Shown in pieces: positions 1 through 10,282 of a DNA stretch of 64,000 bases (the stretch's first letter is position 1; each line of letters begins with the position of its first letter). A program made the translations under genes and the position numbers. This stretch comes from Pseudomonas sp. BN417. GTDB lineage: Bacteria; Pseudomonadota; Gammaproteobacteria; Pseudomonadales; Pseudomonadaceae. The notes below the pieces were generated by a model. That model did not search any database. It saw only the letters and a list, made by a program, of their open reading frames with translations, and was not told the DNA's origin. The DNA lies in NCBI RefSeq assembly GCF_029871205.1, contig NZ_SSOJ01000144.1, positions 38,292 to 102,291 of the forward strand, read 5' to 3'.

Positions 1-202
1 CTTCTGCACAGGTTCAGGCACTGACCAGGCGTCAGGATTACCGCGTCCTGTCCGGCGCGAGTCACCCCTCTCCTCTTCAGGGAGAGGGGCCGGGGGAGAG
101 GGATGTGTCAGGCAGGTGCGCAGGTCTGAAAGGTCCGTGCTAGACGCTTCTATTCGGTGCTGCAACAGCTAACGCAGACATAGCCAATGAATTCGCCCCC
201 AC
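1..202. other. Intergenic region with a dispersed G/C-rich repeat
   Basis: No credible gene is visible. Positions 54-104 carry a repeat built around CCCCTCTCC...GGAGAGGGG and preceded by GGCGCGAGTCA. The same unit recurs in inverted orientation at about 11,976-12,024. This is typical of a dispersed extragenic repeat. Confidence 0.5.
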
Positions 203-234
203 AAAAAAGGCCGGCATCTCTGCCGGCCTTTTTT
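203..234. terminator. Bidirectional intrinsic terminator downstream of desA
   Basis: A perfect inverted repeat has 14-bp arms (A6 + GGCCGGCA and its complement) around a TCTC loop, with T/A runs on both flanks. It lies 17 bp past the stop codon of the leftward desaturase gene, so it can end that transcript. Being symmetric, it could also stop rightward transcription entering from outside the window. Confidence 0.9.
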
Positions 235-250
235 CAAGGTGCCTCCCGAG

Positions 251-1435
251 TCAGGCGGTTGCCGGACGCAAGGAGTAGGTCTTCAGCTGTTCGGCGAAGT
301 CGCGCAGGGACTGGATGCCGCTGGACTCGGCTTCCTGCACCCAATCCTTGATGGCGGCTAGCATGTCGTGACCGTTGGCGCTGGTCTTGACCCAGATCTG
401 CTGCAGTGCCAGACGTTTCTCGTAGATCACCTTGAGCGCCTGGCTCTGTTCCAGCATGGCGGCGATGCGCGCCTGGTGGCGCTCGTCGAGCAGGCTGGTC
501 TCACGGGAGAGCAGGCGCTTCGCGCGGCGGAACAGGTGGCGTACCGACTCGTCGGCCTTGGCCAGCTCCTGCTTCACCAGCGGGCCGATCACCAGCTTGC
601 GGTACTGGGCCATGATCTGGAAACGGTTGTTGAGGATAGCCATGGCGGTGTCCATGTCCAGGCTGCCCTTGCCTTCCACGCGGTGGGCGATGGGCGCCAC
701 GCGCTGCACCTTGGCCAGGCCCAGCAGGCTGAACAGCTTGATCCAGGCCCACCCCATGTCGAACTCCCACTTGCGCACCGAAAGCTTGGCGGAGTTGGGA
801 TAGGTGTGGTGGTTGTTGTGCAACTCCTCGCCGCCGATCAGGATGCCCCAGGGCACCAGGTTGGTGGCAGCGTCGCGGCATTCGAAGTTGCGATAGCCGA
901 TGGCATGGCCCAGGCCATTGACGACACCGGCGGCCCAGAGCGGGATCCAGATCATCTGCACGGCCCAGACGGTGAGACCGGCGGCGCCGAAAAGCGCCAG
1001 GTCGATCAGCGCCATCAGGGTCACGCCGCCAATGGGGAAGCGCGAGTAGACATTGCGTTCCATCCAGTCATCCGGGCAGTTCTTGCCGTAGATGCGCAGG
1101 GTTTCCTCGTTCTTCGCCTCTTCCTGGTAGAGCTCGGCACCCTTGCGCAGGACGGTCCAGAGGCCCTTGACCACCGGGCTGTGGGGATCGTCGACGGTTT
1201 CGCACTTGGCGTGGTGCTTGCGGTGGATGGCGGTCCACTCGCGGGTGTTCATGGCGGTGGTCATCCACAGCCAGAAGCGGAAGAAATGCTTGAGCGCCGG
1301 ATGCAGCTCCAGCGAGCGGTGAGCCGAATAACGGTGAAGATAGACGGTGACGCTGACGATGGTGACATGGGTCAGCACCAGGGTGACCGCCACCAGTTGC
1401 CGCGGCGACAGGTCGAGAAGTCCGTTGTACCACAT
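251..1435 (-). CDS. desA: Acyl-lipid delta-9-type fatty acid desaturase (DesA)
   Basis: Membrane di-iron desaturase that would introduce a double bond into phospholipid acyl chains. The 394-aa product shows the three histidine boxes of the family: HRYSAH (about H34-H39), HRKHH (about 71-75) and HNNHH in the C-terminal half, with hydrophobic segments between the boxes. I chose the start at MWYNGLLDL because it gives the length I recall for P. aeruginosa DesA; an upstream in-frame start at 1498 would add 21 residues without desaturase character. It is divergent from the PAS-GGDEF-EAL gene across about 167 bp and ends just before a strong terminator. Family assignment is firm; the regiospecificity is inferred by homology. 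Confidence 0.9.
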   Translation of the reverse strand: MWYNGLLDLSPRQLVAVTLVLTHVTIVSVTVYLHRYSAHRSLELHPALKHFFRFWLWMTTAMNTREWTAIHRKHHAKCETVDDPHSPVVKGLWTVLRKGAELYQEEAKNEETLRIYGKNCPDDWMERNVYSRFPIGGVTLMALIDLALFGAAGLTVWAVQMIWIPLWAAGVVNGLGHAIGYRNFECRDAATNLVPWGILIGGEELHNNHHTYPNSAKLSVRKWEFDMGWAWIKLFSLLGLAKVQRVAPIAHRVEGKGSLDMDTAMAILNNRFQIMAQYRKLVIGPLVKQELAKADESVRHLFRRAKRLLSRETSLLDERHQARIAAMLEQSQALKVIYEKRLALQQIWVKTSANGHDMLAAIKDWVQEAESSGIQSLRDFAEQLKTYSLRPATA

Positions 1436-1602
1436 GGATGGTGTTGCCTCGGGTGAAGTGAACGGGGCTTTAGAGACAAGCCTGGCTCGGATTATCACAA
1501 AGCCTCAGGAGAAAACCATCCTGTCTTTTAGATAGAAAACCCGCCAAAGCGCGTTGATTTATACTACGCGCCCCGCCTTTCCCCCAGCCAGGACGGCAAA
1601 CC

Positions 1603-3507
1603 ATGCGTCAGAAGTTCAGCGCCATGAAGCTGGTGCTGCCCTATTTCATCCTCGCCAGTCTCTGGGTGACGTTCAGCGACCGCCTGCTCGTGAAGCTGGT
1701 GGGCGACGCCGAGCTGCTGGCCGAGTTGCAGACCGCCAAGGGCCTGCTCTTCGTCGCGATCACCAGCCTGCTGCTCTACGCCCTCCTGTGCCTGCACCTG
1801 CGCCACCTGAAGCAGTACCTGGACGCCCGCCGCGCCCACGAAAGCAGCCTGCGCCAGGCCGCCGCGGTATTCGACGCCACTCAGGAAGGCGTGCTGGTCA
1901 CCGACGCGCGGAGCGACATCGTCCACGTCAACCGCGCCTTCGCCCGCATCACCGGCTTCGAGGAGGCCGAGGTGCTGGGCCGGAACCCGCGCATCTTCAG
2001 CTCCGGCCGCCACGCCCCGGCCTTCTACCAGTCCATGTGGCACGCACTGGAGAGCCGCCGGGAATGGAGTGGCGAGGTGTGGAACCGGCGCAAGAATGGC
2101 GAGATCTATCCGCTCTGGCAGAACATCCGCGCCATCCAGGACGAGGCGGGCCAACTGACCCACTATGTCGCGGTGTTCTCCGATATCAGCGCGATCAAGC
2201 GCTCCCAGCACGAGCTGGACTTCCTCGCCCACCACGACCCGCTGACCAACCTGCCCAACCGCCTGCTCTTCACCGAACGCGTCGAGCATGTGCTGGAGCG
2301 CGCGCGCCGCGAGAAGCTGGGCGGCGCCTTGCTGCTGCTGGACCTGGACCACTTCCAGCACATCAACGAAAGCCTCGGCCACTCCCAGGGCGACCTGCTG
2401 CTGAAGAGGGTCGGCACGCGCCTGCAAGGGCTGGTGCAAGGCGGCATGAGCCTTGCGCGCCTGGGCGGCGACGAGTTCGGCCTGCTCTGGGAGAACTGCC
2501 CCCAGGCCGAGCAGATAGCGGACCTGGCCGAACGCATCCGCGTGGAGCTGGCCAAGCCCTTCCGCCTGGAGGGACACGACCTGTTCATCAGCGCGAGCCT
2601 AGGCATCGCCCTGTTCCCCGCGGACGCCGAGAGTGTCGAGCAGGTGCTGCGCAATGCCGACTCGGCGCTGTCCAAGGCCAAGAACAGCGGCCGCGACGTC
2701 TACGCCTTCTATAGCCAGGAACTGACCGAGCAGGCGCGCCAGCGCGTCCAGCTGGTCAGCGCCCTGCGCCGGGCCCAGGAGCAGGGCCAGCTACGCGTGC
2801 ACTACCAGCCCATCCACCGCCTGGCCGACGGCCAGCTGATCGGCTTCGAAGCCCTGGTGCGCTGGGAGCACCCCGAGCGCGGCCTGGTGCCGCCGGGCGA
2901 GTTCCTGCCGGTCGCCGAGGAAAGCGGGCTGATCGGCAATATCGACGCCTGGGTCCTGGAACAGGCTTGTCGGCAAATGCGGCGCTGGCTGGAGGAGGAT
3001 CGCGGCCTGGCCTTCGTGGCGGTCAACCTGTCCTGCCGGCTGTTCCGCCGCGCCGAGCTGTACGACGAAGTGGCCGGCGTCCTGGCCGCCACCGGACTGG
3101 CGCCCAGGTACCTGGAGCTGGAGATCACCGAAAGCGCGGTGATGGAGGACCCGGACACCGCCGAGGCGCTGCTCGGCCGCCTGCGGGAGCTGGGCGTACG
3201 CCTGGCCATCGACGACTTCGGCACTGGCTACTCGTCGCTGCAGCGCCTCAAGCGCCTGCCGGTGCACAAGTTGAAGATCGACCAGAGCTTCATCCGTGGC
3301 CTGCCGGCCGACCAGAACGACATCGCCATCGCCCGCGCCGTCACCGCCCTGGGCCGCAGCCTCGGCCTCAGCGTGCTGGCCGAAGGCATCGAGACGGAGG
3401 CCCAGGCCGGCTTCCTTCGTGAGCTGGGCTGCGACTATGGCCAAGGCTACCTGTTCAGCCGTCCACTGCCAGCAGCAGAAGTGGAACAGCGCTGGTCGCT
3501 GGCCTGA
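1603..3507 (+). CDS. Membrane-anchored PAS-GGDEF-EAL c-di-GMP signalling protein
   Basis: 634 aa. Two hydrophobic segments near the N-terminus (about 9-23 and 47-64) anchor it in the membrane. A PAS domain follows (about 83-200), then a GGDEF domain (about 200-372) with the motif intact at 288-292 and an EAL domain (about 383-625) with EAL at 416-418 and a DDFGTGYSS loop further on. Both catalytic motifs are intact, so synthesis, hydrolysis or both are possible; the sequence alone does not decide. The position next to desA and oscA matches the neighbourhood I recall for PAO1 PA0285. It is divergent from desA. Which signal the PAS domain senses is unknown. Confidence 0.92.
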   Translation: MRQKFSAMKLVLPYFILASLWVTFSDRLLVKLVGDAELLAELQTAKGLLFVAITSLLLYALLCLHLRHLKQYLDARRAHESSLRQAAAVFDATQEGVLVTDARSDIVHVNRAFARITGFEEAEVLGRNPRIFSSGRHAPAFYQSMWHALESRREWSGEVWNRRKNGEIYPLWQNIRAIQDEAGQLTHYVAVFSDISAIKRSQHELDFLAHHDPLTNLPNRLLFTERVEHVLERARREKLGGALLLLDLDHFQHINESLGHSQGDLLLKRVGTRLQGLVQGGMSLARLGGDEFGLLWENCPQAEQIADLAERIRVELAKPFRLEGHDLFISASLGIALFPADAESVEQVLRNADSALSKAKNSGRDVYAFYSQELTEQARQRVQLVSALRRAQEQGQLRVHYQPIHRLADGQLIGFEALVRWEHPERGLVPPGEFLPVAEESGLIGNIDAWVLEQACRQMRRWLEEDRGLAFVAVNLSCRLFRRAELYDEVAGVLAATGLAPRYLELEITESAVMEDPDTAEALLGRLRELGVRLAIDDFGTGYSSLQRLKRLPVHKLKIDQSFIRGLPADQNDIAIARAVTALGRSLGLSVLAEGIETEAQAGFLRELGCDYGQGYLFSRPLPAAEVEQRWSLA

Positions 3508-3574
3508 AACCCGGTGGAAGCCAGGGCCGACAGGACGCTGGACGCTCCCTGCGGCGCGCTGCCTGCCTTCCTTC

Positions 3575-3640
3575 AACATTGATTTTGGTTATATAAACAT
3601 TCTCAAATAGTATTTTTAAGAATATTGTCACCCTGCTTAA
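3575..3640 (+). promoter_or_regulatory. AT-rich putative promoter region of oscA
   Basis: A conspicuous A/T-rich block (TTGATTTTGGTTATATAAAC, then AATAGTATTTTTAAGAATAT) interrupts otherwise GC-rich DNA about 70-130 bp upstream of oscA. Sulfur-starvation genes of Pseudomonas are generally activated by CysB, which binds AT-rich sites. Assigning a CysB site here is inference. Confidence 0.4.
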
Positions 3641-3708
3641 GATGCGCTCCATGCCACGCGGAAACCCTTCCCGTCCATTGCCGCGGGCCCTCATCAAGGA
3701 GCACGACC

Positions 3709-3891
3709 ATGAGCGCAACCCTCCGTAGCCTGGAAGGCCAGGACGAAGCCAGCATCCTGCGTGAGATCCAGAGCGCCCTGCACGGCCTGCGATTCGGCTC
3801 GGTGGAGATCACCGTGCACAACGGCCAGGTGGTGCAGATCGAGCGCAAGGAGAAATTCCGCCTGCAGCCGCCGAGCAACCGCAACAGCTGA
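3709..3891 (+). CDS. oscA: OscA-like small protein (YezD family) of sulfur starvation
   Basis: A 60-aa protein beginning MSATLRSLEGQDEASILREI, with AAGGA placed 8 bp before the ATG. It contains the compact pattern of the YezD/OscA family (...GSVEITVHNGQVVQIERKEKFR). OscA is known in Pseudomonas as a small protein needed for growth on organosulfur compounds; its biochemical role is not established. It lies upstream of sbp-cysTWA, consistent with a shared sulfur-limitation response. An upstream in-frame start at 3625 exists but lacks this ribosome-binding-site placement. Confidence 0.85.
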   Translation: MSATLRSLEGQDEASILREIQSALHGLRFGSVEITVHNGQVVQIERKEKFRLQPPSNRNS

Positions 3892-3904
3892 TTCACTGAT
3901 TTCC

Positions 3905-4030
3905 GTTCAAGCCTCGCGAGCTAGAGGCAGGCAAGGCGAAAAGGGACGAGGGAGCGGAGTTTACGACTGTAAATGAGCATCCCGAGGCGCTTTTCAACGC
4001 AGCCTGACCGACGCGCAGCAGGCTTAAGGC
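3905..4030. repeat. Probable dispersed extragenic repeat between oscA and sbp
   Basis: The segment GGAGCGGAGTTTACGACTGT with the following AAATGAGCATCCCGAGGCGC contains a small dyad (TTTAC-GACT-GTAAA). From memory it resembles a roughly 110-bp intergenic element recurring in Pseudomonas genomes. No second copy is in this window, so the family assignment is recall, not observation. Confidence 0.4.
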
Positions 4031-4117
4031 CCGACCGGACAGCCGGAGGGCGTATCGACGAACACAAAACTACAGCCCTAGCCAACACCAAAAAATTCAG
4101 ATTCCAGGAGCTTGATG

Positions 4118-5116
4118 ATGTCGATTCGCCGTTTCGCCCTCGCCGCCCTTGCCAGCGCCCTGATCGCCGGCCCGGCCGCCGCCGCCACCGAACTGCTCAA
4201 CGTGTCCTACGACCCGACTCGTGAGCTCTACCAGGAATACAACGCCGCCTTCGCCAAGCACTGGAAGGCCGAGGGTGGCGACGACGTGAAGATCCAGCAG
4301 TCCCACGGCGGCTCCGGCAAGCAGGCCCGCGCCGTGATCGACGGCCTGAAGGCCGATGTGGTGACCCTGGCGCTGGCCGGCGACATCGACGAGCTGCAGA
4401 AGCTCGGCAAGCTGATCCCGGCCGACTGGCAGGCGCGCCTGCCGCAGAACAGCACCCCCTACACCTCGACCATCGTGTTCCTGGTACGCAAGGGCAACCC
4501 CAAGGGCATCAAGGACTGGGGCGACCTGACCAAGGACGGCGTTGAAGTCATCACCCCGAACCCGAAAACCTCCGGCGGCGCCCGCTGGAACTTCCTGGCC
4601 GCCTGGGCCTGGGCCAAGAAGCAGTACGGCAGCGACGCCAAGGCCCAGGAATACGTGAAGGAGCTGTACAAGCACGTACCGGTGCTGGATACCGGCGCCC
4701 GCGGCTCGACCATCACCTTCGTCAACAACCAGATCGGCGACGTGCTGCTGGCCTGGGAGAACGAGGCCTTCCTGGCCCTGAAGGAACAGGGCGGCGAGAA
4801 CTTCGAGATCATCGCGCCGAGCCTGTCGATCCTGGCCGAGCCGCCGGTCTCGGTGGTGGACAAGAACGTCGACAAGAAGGGCACCCGCAAGGTCGCCGAA
4901 GCCTACCTGCAGTACCTTTACAGCGAGGAAGGCCAGCGTATCGCGGCGAAGAACTTCTACCGTCCGCGTAACGAGAAGGTCGCGTCCGAGTTCGCCAAGC
5001 AGTTCCCGAAACTCGACCTGGTGACCGTGGACAAGGACTTCAACGGCTGGAAGGAAGCGCAACCCAAGTTCTTCAACGACGGCGGCATCTTCGACCAGAT
5101 CTACCAGGCGCAATAA
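4118..5116 (+). CDS. sbp: Periplasmic sulfate-binding protein
   Basis: Solute-binding protein that captures sulfate in the periplasm and delivers it to the CysTW permease. The 332-aa precursor starts [20 protein letters not shown], a clear Sec signal peptide, and the mature part shows the sulfate/thiosulfate-binding family signatures around [15 protein letters not shown] and [25 protein letters not shown] lies 7 bp before the chosen ATG at 4118; ATG 4115 and TTG 4112 are in frame and would add one or two residues. It is followed by a large hairpin and then cysT. Confidence 0.95.
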   Translation: MSIRRFALAALASALIAGPAAAATELLNVSYDPTRELYQEYNAAFAKHWKAEGGDDVKIQQSHGGSGKQARAVIDGLKADVVTLALAGDIDELQKLGKLIPADWQARLPQNSTPYTSTIVFLVRKGNPKGIKDWGDLTKDGVEVITPNPKTSGGARWNFLAAWAWAKKQYGSDAKAQEYVKELYKHVPVLDTGARGSTITFVNNQIGDVLLAWENEAFLALKEQGGENFEIIAPSLSILAEPPVSVVDKNVDKKGTRKVAEAYLQYLYSEEGQRIAAKNFYRPRNEKVASEFAKQFPKLDLVTVDKDFNGWKEAQPKFFNDGGIFDQIYQAQ

Positions 5117-5139
5117 GCGCCCCATGCCGGCGGGCTTTT

Positions 5140-5217
5140 GATGGGTATCGCAAGCTCCACCCATCCTACGGCTTCCGGCGCTCCTCGTAGGATGGGTGGA
5201 GCGGAGCGATACCCATC
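5140..5217. repeat. Palindromic extragenic repeat (paired arms) between sbp and cysT
   Basis: The left arm GATGGGTATCGCAAGCTCCA...CCTACG (5140-5170) and right arm CGTAGG...GATACCCATC (5186-5217) are near-perfect inverted copies about 31 bp long around a 15-nt loop. RNA from either strand would fold into a long hairpin. It lies inside the sbp-cysTWA gene cluster. Confidence 0.85.
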
Positions 5218-5340
5218 GAGGCGCTCCAGGGAGGGAGCGAAACCAGGCCTGATCCACGGATCGGGCCTGTTTGCTGGAAGCGGCCCGACGGGGCCGGTTC
5301 CGGAGAAACCAAGCGTTCCAACGCAGAGTAAGGACAGAAC

Positions 5341-6159
5341 ATGTCGCGACGCATCTCACCGGTCATACCCGGCTTCGGGCTGACCCTGGGATACACCCTG
5401 GTGTATCTCAGCCTGCTGGTCCTGATTCCCCTCGGTGCCCTGTTCCTCAAGACCACCGAACTGACCTGGGACCAGTTCTGGACCATCATCAGCGCCCCCC
5501 GCGTACTCGCCGCCCTCAAGCTCAGTTTCGGCACCGCCCTGGCCGCCGCCGTGCTCAACGGCATCATCGGCACATTGCTGGCCTGGGTGCTGGTGCGCTA
5601 CGACTTCTTCGGCCGCAAGGTGATCGACGCCATGGTCGACCTGCCCTTCGCACTGCCGACGGCGGTCGCAGGCATCGCCCTCACCGCGCTCTACGCGCCG
5701 GCCGGCCTGGTGGGCCAGTTCGCCACCGACCTCGGCTTCAAGATCGCCTACACCCCACTCGGCATCACCCTGGCGCTGACTTTCGTCACCCTGCCCTTCG
5801 TGGTACGCACGGTGCAGCCGGTGCTGGCCGACATCCCCCGCGAGGTGGAGGAAGCCGCCGCCTGCCTCGGCGCCAAGCCGGGCCAGGTGTTCCGCCATGT
5901 GCTGCTGCCGGCCCTGCTGCCGGCCTGGCTGACCGGCTTCGCCCTGGCCTTCGCCCGGGGCGTGGGCGAGTACGGCTCGGTGATCTTCATCGCCGGCAAC
6001 ATGCCGATGAAGACCGAGATCCTGCCGCTGCTGATCATGGTCAAGCTGGACCAGTACGACTACACCGGCGCCACCGCCATCGGCGTGCTGATGCTGGTGG
6101 TGGCCTTCGTCCTGCTGCTGCTGATCAACCTGCTGCAACGTCGCATCGAGACCCCTTGA
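5341..6159 (+). CDS. cysT: Sulfate/thiosulfate ABC transporter permease CysT
   Basis: Inner-membrane subunit that forms the translocation channel with CysW. 272 aa with about six transmembrane helices and the BPD-permease coupling loop around [20 protein letters not shown], followed by [30 protein letters not shown] precedes the ATG. It is 10 bp upstream of cysW and translated in the same direction as cysW and cysA, forming a tight operon. Regulation by CysB is expected from the family, not seen. Confidence 0.95.
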   Translation: MSRRISPVIPGFGLTLGYTLVYLSLLVLIPLGALFLKTTELTWDQFWTIISAPRVLAALKLSFGTALAAAVLNGIIGTLLAWVLVRYDFFGRKVIDAMVDLPFALPTAVAGIALTALYAPAGLVGQFATDLGFKIAYTPLGITLALTFVTLPFVVRTVQPVLADIPREVEEAAACLGAKPGQVFRHVLLPALLPAWLTGFALAFARGVGEYGSVIFIAGNMPMKTEILPLLIMVKLDQYDYTGATAIGVLMLVVAFVLLLLINLLQRRIETP

Positions 6160-6169
6160 GGAGAACGCC

Positions 6170-7042
6170 ATGAGTTCCGCAACGCTGACAACAGCGTCCT
6201 CCGCCAATGCCGCCCGCCGCGGTAGCGCCTGGGGCCGCCGCCTGTTGATCGCCGGCGCCTGGCTGGCCTTCGCCCTGTTCCTCCTGCTGCCGCTGCTGGT
6301 GGTGCTGAGCGAGGCACTGAAGCAGGGCCTGGGCACCTTCTTCAGCGCCATCTTCGAACCGGACGCGCTCTCCGCACTGAAGCTGACCCTGATCGCCGTG
6401 TTCATCTCGGTACCGCTCAACCTGGTGTTCGGCGTCGCCGCCGCCTGGTGCGTGAGCAAGTACGAGTTCCGTGGCAAGAGCCTGCTGGTGACCATGATCG
6501 ACCTGCCGTTCTCGGTCTCGCCGGTGATCGCCGGCCTGGTCTACGTGCTGCTGTTCGGCGCCCAGGGCTATTTCGGCACCTGGCTGCAGGACCGCGACAT
6601 CCAGATCGTCTTCGCCGTTCCCGGCATCGTCCTGGCGACCATCTTCGTCACCTTCCCCTTCGTCGCCCGCGAGCTGATCCCGCTGATGCAGGAACAGGGC
6701 ACCCAGGAAGAAGAGGCCGCGCGCCTGCTCGGCGCCAACGGCTGGCAGATGTTCTGGCACGTGACCCTGCCGAACATCAAATGGGGCCTGATCTACGGCG
6801 TGGTGCTCTGCACGGCGCGGGCGATGGGCGAGTTCGGTGCGGTGTCGGTGGTGTCCGGGCACATCCGCGGCGTCACCAACACCCTGCCGCTGCACGTCGA
6901 GATCCTCTACAACGAGTACAACCACGTCGCCGCCTTCAGCGTCGCCAGCCTGCTGCTGATCCTGGCGCTGTGCATCCTGCTGCTCAAGCAGTGGAGCGAG
7001 TCGCGTCTTTCCCGCCTGAAATCCAATGCTGATGAGGAATGA
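6170..7042 (+). CDS. cysW: Sulfate/thiosulfate ABC transporter permease CysW
   Basis: Second membrane subunit of the sulfate importer, 290 aa, with about six transmembrane helices and the coupling loop [20 protein letters not shown] followed by [26 protein letters not shown] sits just before the ATG. It lies 10 bp after cysT, and its stop codon is 3 bp from the cysA start, so the three genes are almost certainly co-transcribed and translationally linked. Confidence 0.95.
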   Translation: MSSATLTTASSANAARRGSAWGRRLLIAGAWLAFALFLLLPLLVVLSEALKQGLGTFFSAIFEPDALSALKLTLIAVFISVPLNLVFGVAAAWCVSKYEFRGKSLLVTMIDLPFSVSPVIAGLVYVLLFGAQGYFGTWLQDRDIQIVFAVPGIVLATIFVTFPFVARELIPLMQEQGTQEEEAARLLGANGWQMFWHVTLPNIKWGLIYGVVLCTARAMGEFGAVSVVSGHIRGVTNTLPLHVEILYNEYNHVAAFSVASLLLILALCILLLKQWSESRLSRLKSNADEE

Positions 7043-7045
7043 GTC

Positions 7046-8035
<990 letters not shown>

Positions 8036-8052
8036 TGATTCGACCTTGGCAC

Positions 8053-8176
8053 CGTAGATTGGGCTGAGCTCAGCGAAGCCCAACATGGGCGGCAACGCCG
8101 CCCCCTACGAACCGATGCCCTGCTGGCTCCCCTTCTGGCCGCTCGTTGGGCTTCGCTTCGCTCAACCCCAACCTAC
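8053..8176. repeat. Paired inverted extragenic repeat between cysA and the ArsR-like gene
   Basis: The left arm CGTAGATTGGGCTGAGCTCA...GCCCAAC and the right arm GTTGGGCTTCGCTTCGCTCA...CCTAC are inverted copies separated by about 60 bp, with a smaller GGGCGGC/GCCGCCC hairpin between. The same family occurs at 15,965-16,045. The element fills the gap between convergent genes, where it could serve as a bidirectional transcription or mRNA-end barrier. Confidence 0.8.
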
Positions 8177-8862
8177 AAGGCGATCTCCCCTATCGCCTTG
8201 CGCCCCGCCGGCGACACATGTAGCGCCCGCGACTCTTTCGAGCGGCGCAACCAGCCCGCCTGCTCGCAGAGCTCCAGCACCGCCGCCCCCAGCGCGCCAC
8301 CCAGGTGCGGCTTGCGCTCGCTCCAGTCGGGGCAGGCACAGACCAGCTGGCGCCGCCGGCGCCGCAGGTTGGCGACATCGATGCCCAGCGCCGCCAGGCC
8401 GCGAGCGCCGGCCTCGGTGATGGCCAAGTCGTTGCCCTGGGGCGCCAGCCAGCCGGCATCGGCCATGCGCGCATAGACCCCGACTGCCAGCTCGCCAGCC
8501 ATATGGTCGTAGCAGGTGCGCGCCTCGCGCAGGGCCAGCGGCGTGCCACGGGACACTGGCACCGGCCGCAACTTGCGCGGCTGGGCGGCCAGTGCAGCGC
8601 TGGCCAGGGCTTCCACGGCCTGGCCGATCTCGGGCCCGGCCAGTCGGTAGTAGCGGTTGCGGCCGCGGGTTTCCAGCGCCAGCAGGCCGCCCTCCACCAG
8701 CTTGGCCAGGTGCGCGCTGGTGGACGAAGGCGATAGCCCCGCCAGCAGCGCCAGCTCCCCGGCCGGCCGCGCACTGCCATCCATCAGCGCCCAGATCATC
8801 GACATGCGCCCGGCATCGGCGAGCAACGCAGCCATTGAACTGATACCCGGTGTGTATTCCAT
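8173..8862 (-). CDS. ArsR-family winged-helix transcriptional regulator
   Basis: 229 aa. An N-terminal winged helix-turn-helix (about 10-75) reads MSMIWALMDGSARPAGELAL, then SPSSTSAHLAKLVEGGLLAL, matching ArsR-type DNA-binding domains. The C-terminal half is a long extension with CACPDWSERKPHLGGALGAA, a sequence seen in larger ArsR relatives; its two Cys residues could bind metal or thiols. It is divergent from the TauE/SafE permease across about 100 bp and probably controls it. The ligand is unknown. Its 3' end runs into the right arm of the palindromic repeat. Confidence 0.8.
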   Translation of the reverse strand: MEYTPGISSMAALLADAGRMSMIWALMDGSARPAGELALLAGLSPSSTSAHLAKLVEGGLLALETRGRNRYYRLAGPEIGQAVEALASAALAAQPRKLRPVPVSRGTPLALREARTCYDHMAGELAVGVYARMADAGWLAPQGNDLAITEAGARGLAALGIDVANLRRRRRQLVCACPDWSERKPHLGGALGAAVLELCEQAGWLRRSKESRALHVSPAGRKAIGEIAL

Positions 8863-8961
8863 ACTTCACCCCATCGCGAAACATGTCGGTCGTCCGGCGG
8901 AGATACTGGCCACGAATCCACCGGCGCGCCAGTGCGCGCAACCGACACAAGGAGTGAAACC

Positions 8962-9714
8962 GTGGCCGAACAACTGATTGCCTACCTGCCCCTGATCGCC
9001 GCCACCTTCCTGCTCGCCGGCACGGTGAAGGGCGTGGTCGGCCTCGGCCTGCCGACCATTTCCGTCGGCCTGCTGGGCCTGGTGATGCCGCCGATGCAGG
9101 CGGCCGCCCTGCTGATAGTGCCGTCCATGGTCACCAACATCTGGCAGCTGGCCGCCGGCAGCAGCCCGCTGGCCATGTTGCGCCGGCTCGGGCCGATGCT
9201 GGCGGGCATCTGCGCCGGCACCTGGGCCATGACCTGGCTGGTGAATGCCGCCGAGCTGCCCGAAGCCACGTCCATCCTCGGCATCGCCCTCGTGGCCTAC
9301 GCCCTGCTCGGGCTGGCTTCGGTGCGTTTCAGCGTGGCCCCGGCCAACGAAGGCTGGCTCGGCCCGGTGATAGGCGCGGTTACGGGCGCCCTGACGGCGC
9401 TGACCGGGGTCTTCGTGATCCCCGCGGTGCCCTACCTGCAGGCCATCGGCCTGGAGAAGGATGAACTGGTGCAGGCCCTGGGCCTGTCCTTCAGCGCCTC
9501 CACCCTTGCCCTGGCGGTCAGCCTCGGGCACAGCGGCGAACTGTTGCAACCCGCAGTGCTCGGCGCCTCCATGCTCGCCCTGCTGCCAGCACTGCTGGGC
9601 ATGGCCGGGGGCACCTGGCTGCGCAAGCGCATCAGCGCCGAACGCTTCCGCCGCTGGTTCTTCATCGGCCTGCTGCTGCTCGGCAGCGACCTGGCCTTGC
9701 GCGGCCTGTTCTGA
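8962..9714 (+). CDS. TSUP-family (TauE/SafE) permease
   Basis: 250-aa integral membrane protein of about eight hydrophobic segments with the family's glycine-rich repeats (AGTVKGVVGLGLPTISVGLL near the N-terminus and ITVGALTALTGVFVIPAVP-like sequence mid-protein). TSUP proteins move sulfur compounds such as sulfite, sulfoacetate or taurine products. The GTG start at 8962 has AAGGAG 8 bp upstream; a more upstream in-frame start gives hydrophilic residues. It is divergent from the ArsR-like regulator. A sulfur substrate is plausible given the neighbouring cys genes but is inference. Confidence 0.8.
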   Translation: MAEQLIAYLPLIAATFLLAGTVKGVVGLGLPTISVGLLGLVMPPMQAAALLIVPSMVTNIWQLAAGSSPLAMLRRLGPMLAGICAGTWAMTWLVNAAELPEATSILGIALVAYALLGLASVRFSVAPANEGWLGPVIGAVTGALTALTGVFVIPAVPYLQAIGLEKDELVQALGLSFSASTLALAVSLGHSGELLQPAVLGASMLALLPALLGMAGGTWLRKRISAERFRRWFFIGLLLLGSDLALRGLF

Positions 9715-9754
9715 AGCGACAGCGCCGGCCGCAGCGACCGGCGCCACCAGCCAC

Positions 9755-10156
9755 TCATGCGGCCTCGACCTGGGACCGACGCAAGCCGAAGAACTCCAGT
9801 TCGGCGAGCAGGGCCACCGCCACCGCCTGGCCGATCACGAAGACCTTGCCCAGCAGGGTCGGCTCCACCCAGCCGCTGACCAGCAGCGACAGGCTGTCGA
9901 TCACCCAGACCGCATTGATCGCCAGCACCCCCCAGATCCAGCCGCGGCGTACGCTCTCGCGGTTGGCCAGCCAGCCCAGCGCCAGGGCGAAGGGCAGCAG
10001 CCCGATGCCGGCGCCCACCAGCAGTGCGCGGGGCAGGCCCAGCAGTTCTTCCAGGGGGCCGGCGGCCAGCGCCAGCAACAGGCCCATGGTGCCGCTGGCC
10101 AGGGCATCGGCTTGCAGGGCACGGCGCAGCAACGGGGACATGGTGAGATGGGTCAT
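9755..10156 (-). CDS. Small four-helix integral membrane protein, unknown function
   Basis: 133 aa with four predicted transmembrane helices (about 20-38, 43-62, 70-90, 100-122) and very few charged residues outside the ends. AGGAGG lies just before the ATG. It is divergent from the MmyB-type regulator across 126 bp containing a 17-bp palindrome, so it is the likely target of that regulator. I recognise no specific family and assign no function. Confidence 0.75.
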   Translation of the reverse strand: MTHLTMSPLLRRALQADALASGTMGLLLALAAGPLEELLGLPRALLVGAGIGLLPFALALGWLANRESVRRGWIWGVLAINAVWVIDSLSLLVSGWVEPTLLGKVFVIGQAVAVALLAELEFFGLRRSQVEAA

Positions 10157-10230
10157 GGCGAATCCTCCTGTCGGATGGGGCGCCGACGTGGCGCTTGGCG
10201 ACAGGTTTGTGCGAAATCCACGCAGCGTCG

Positions 10231-10247
10231 ATTACCTGCCAGGTAAT
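10231..10247. promoter_or_regulatory. Candidate operator palindrome for the MmyB-type regulator
   Basis: ATTACCTG-C-CAGGTAAT is a perfect inverted repeat of 8-bp arms with a 1-nt centre, 36 bp upstream of the regulator's ATG and 75 bp upstream of the divergent membrane-protein gene. Position and symmetry fit a binding site for a dimeric helix-turn-helix protein. Confidence 0.6.
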
Positions 10248-10282
10248 GGCCGACATTCCCTCCCTGAACTATCGTCGGTGCC

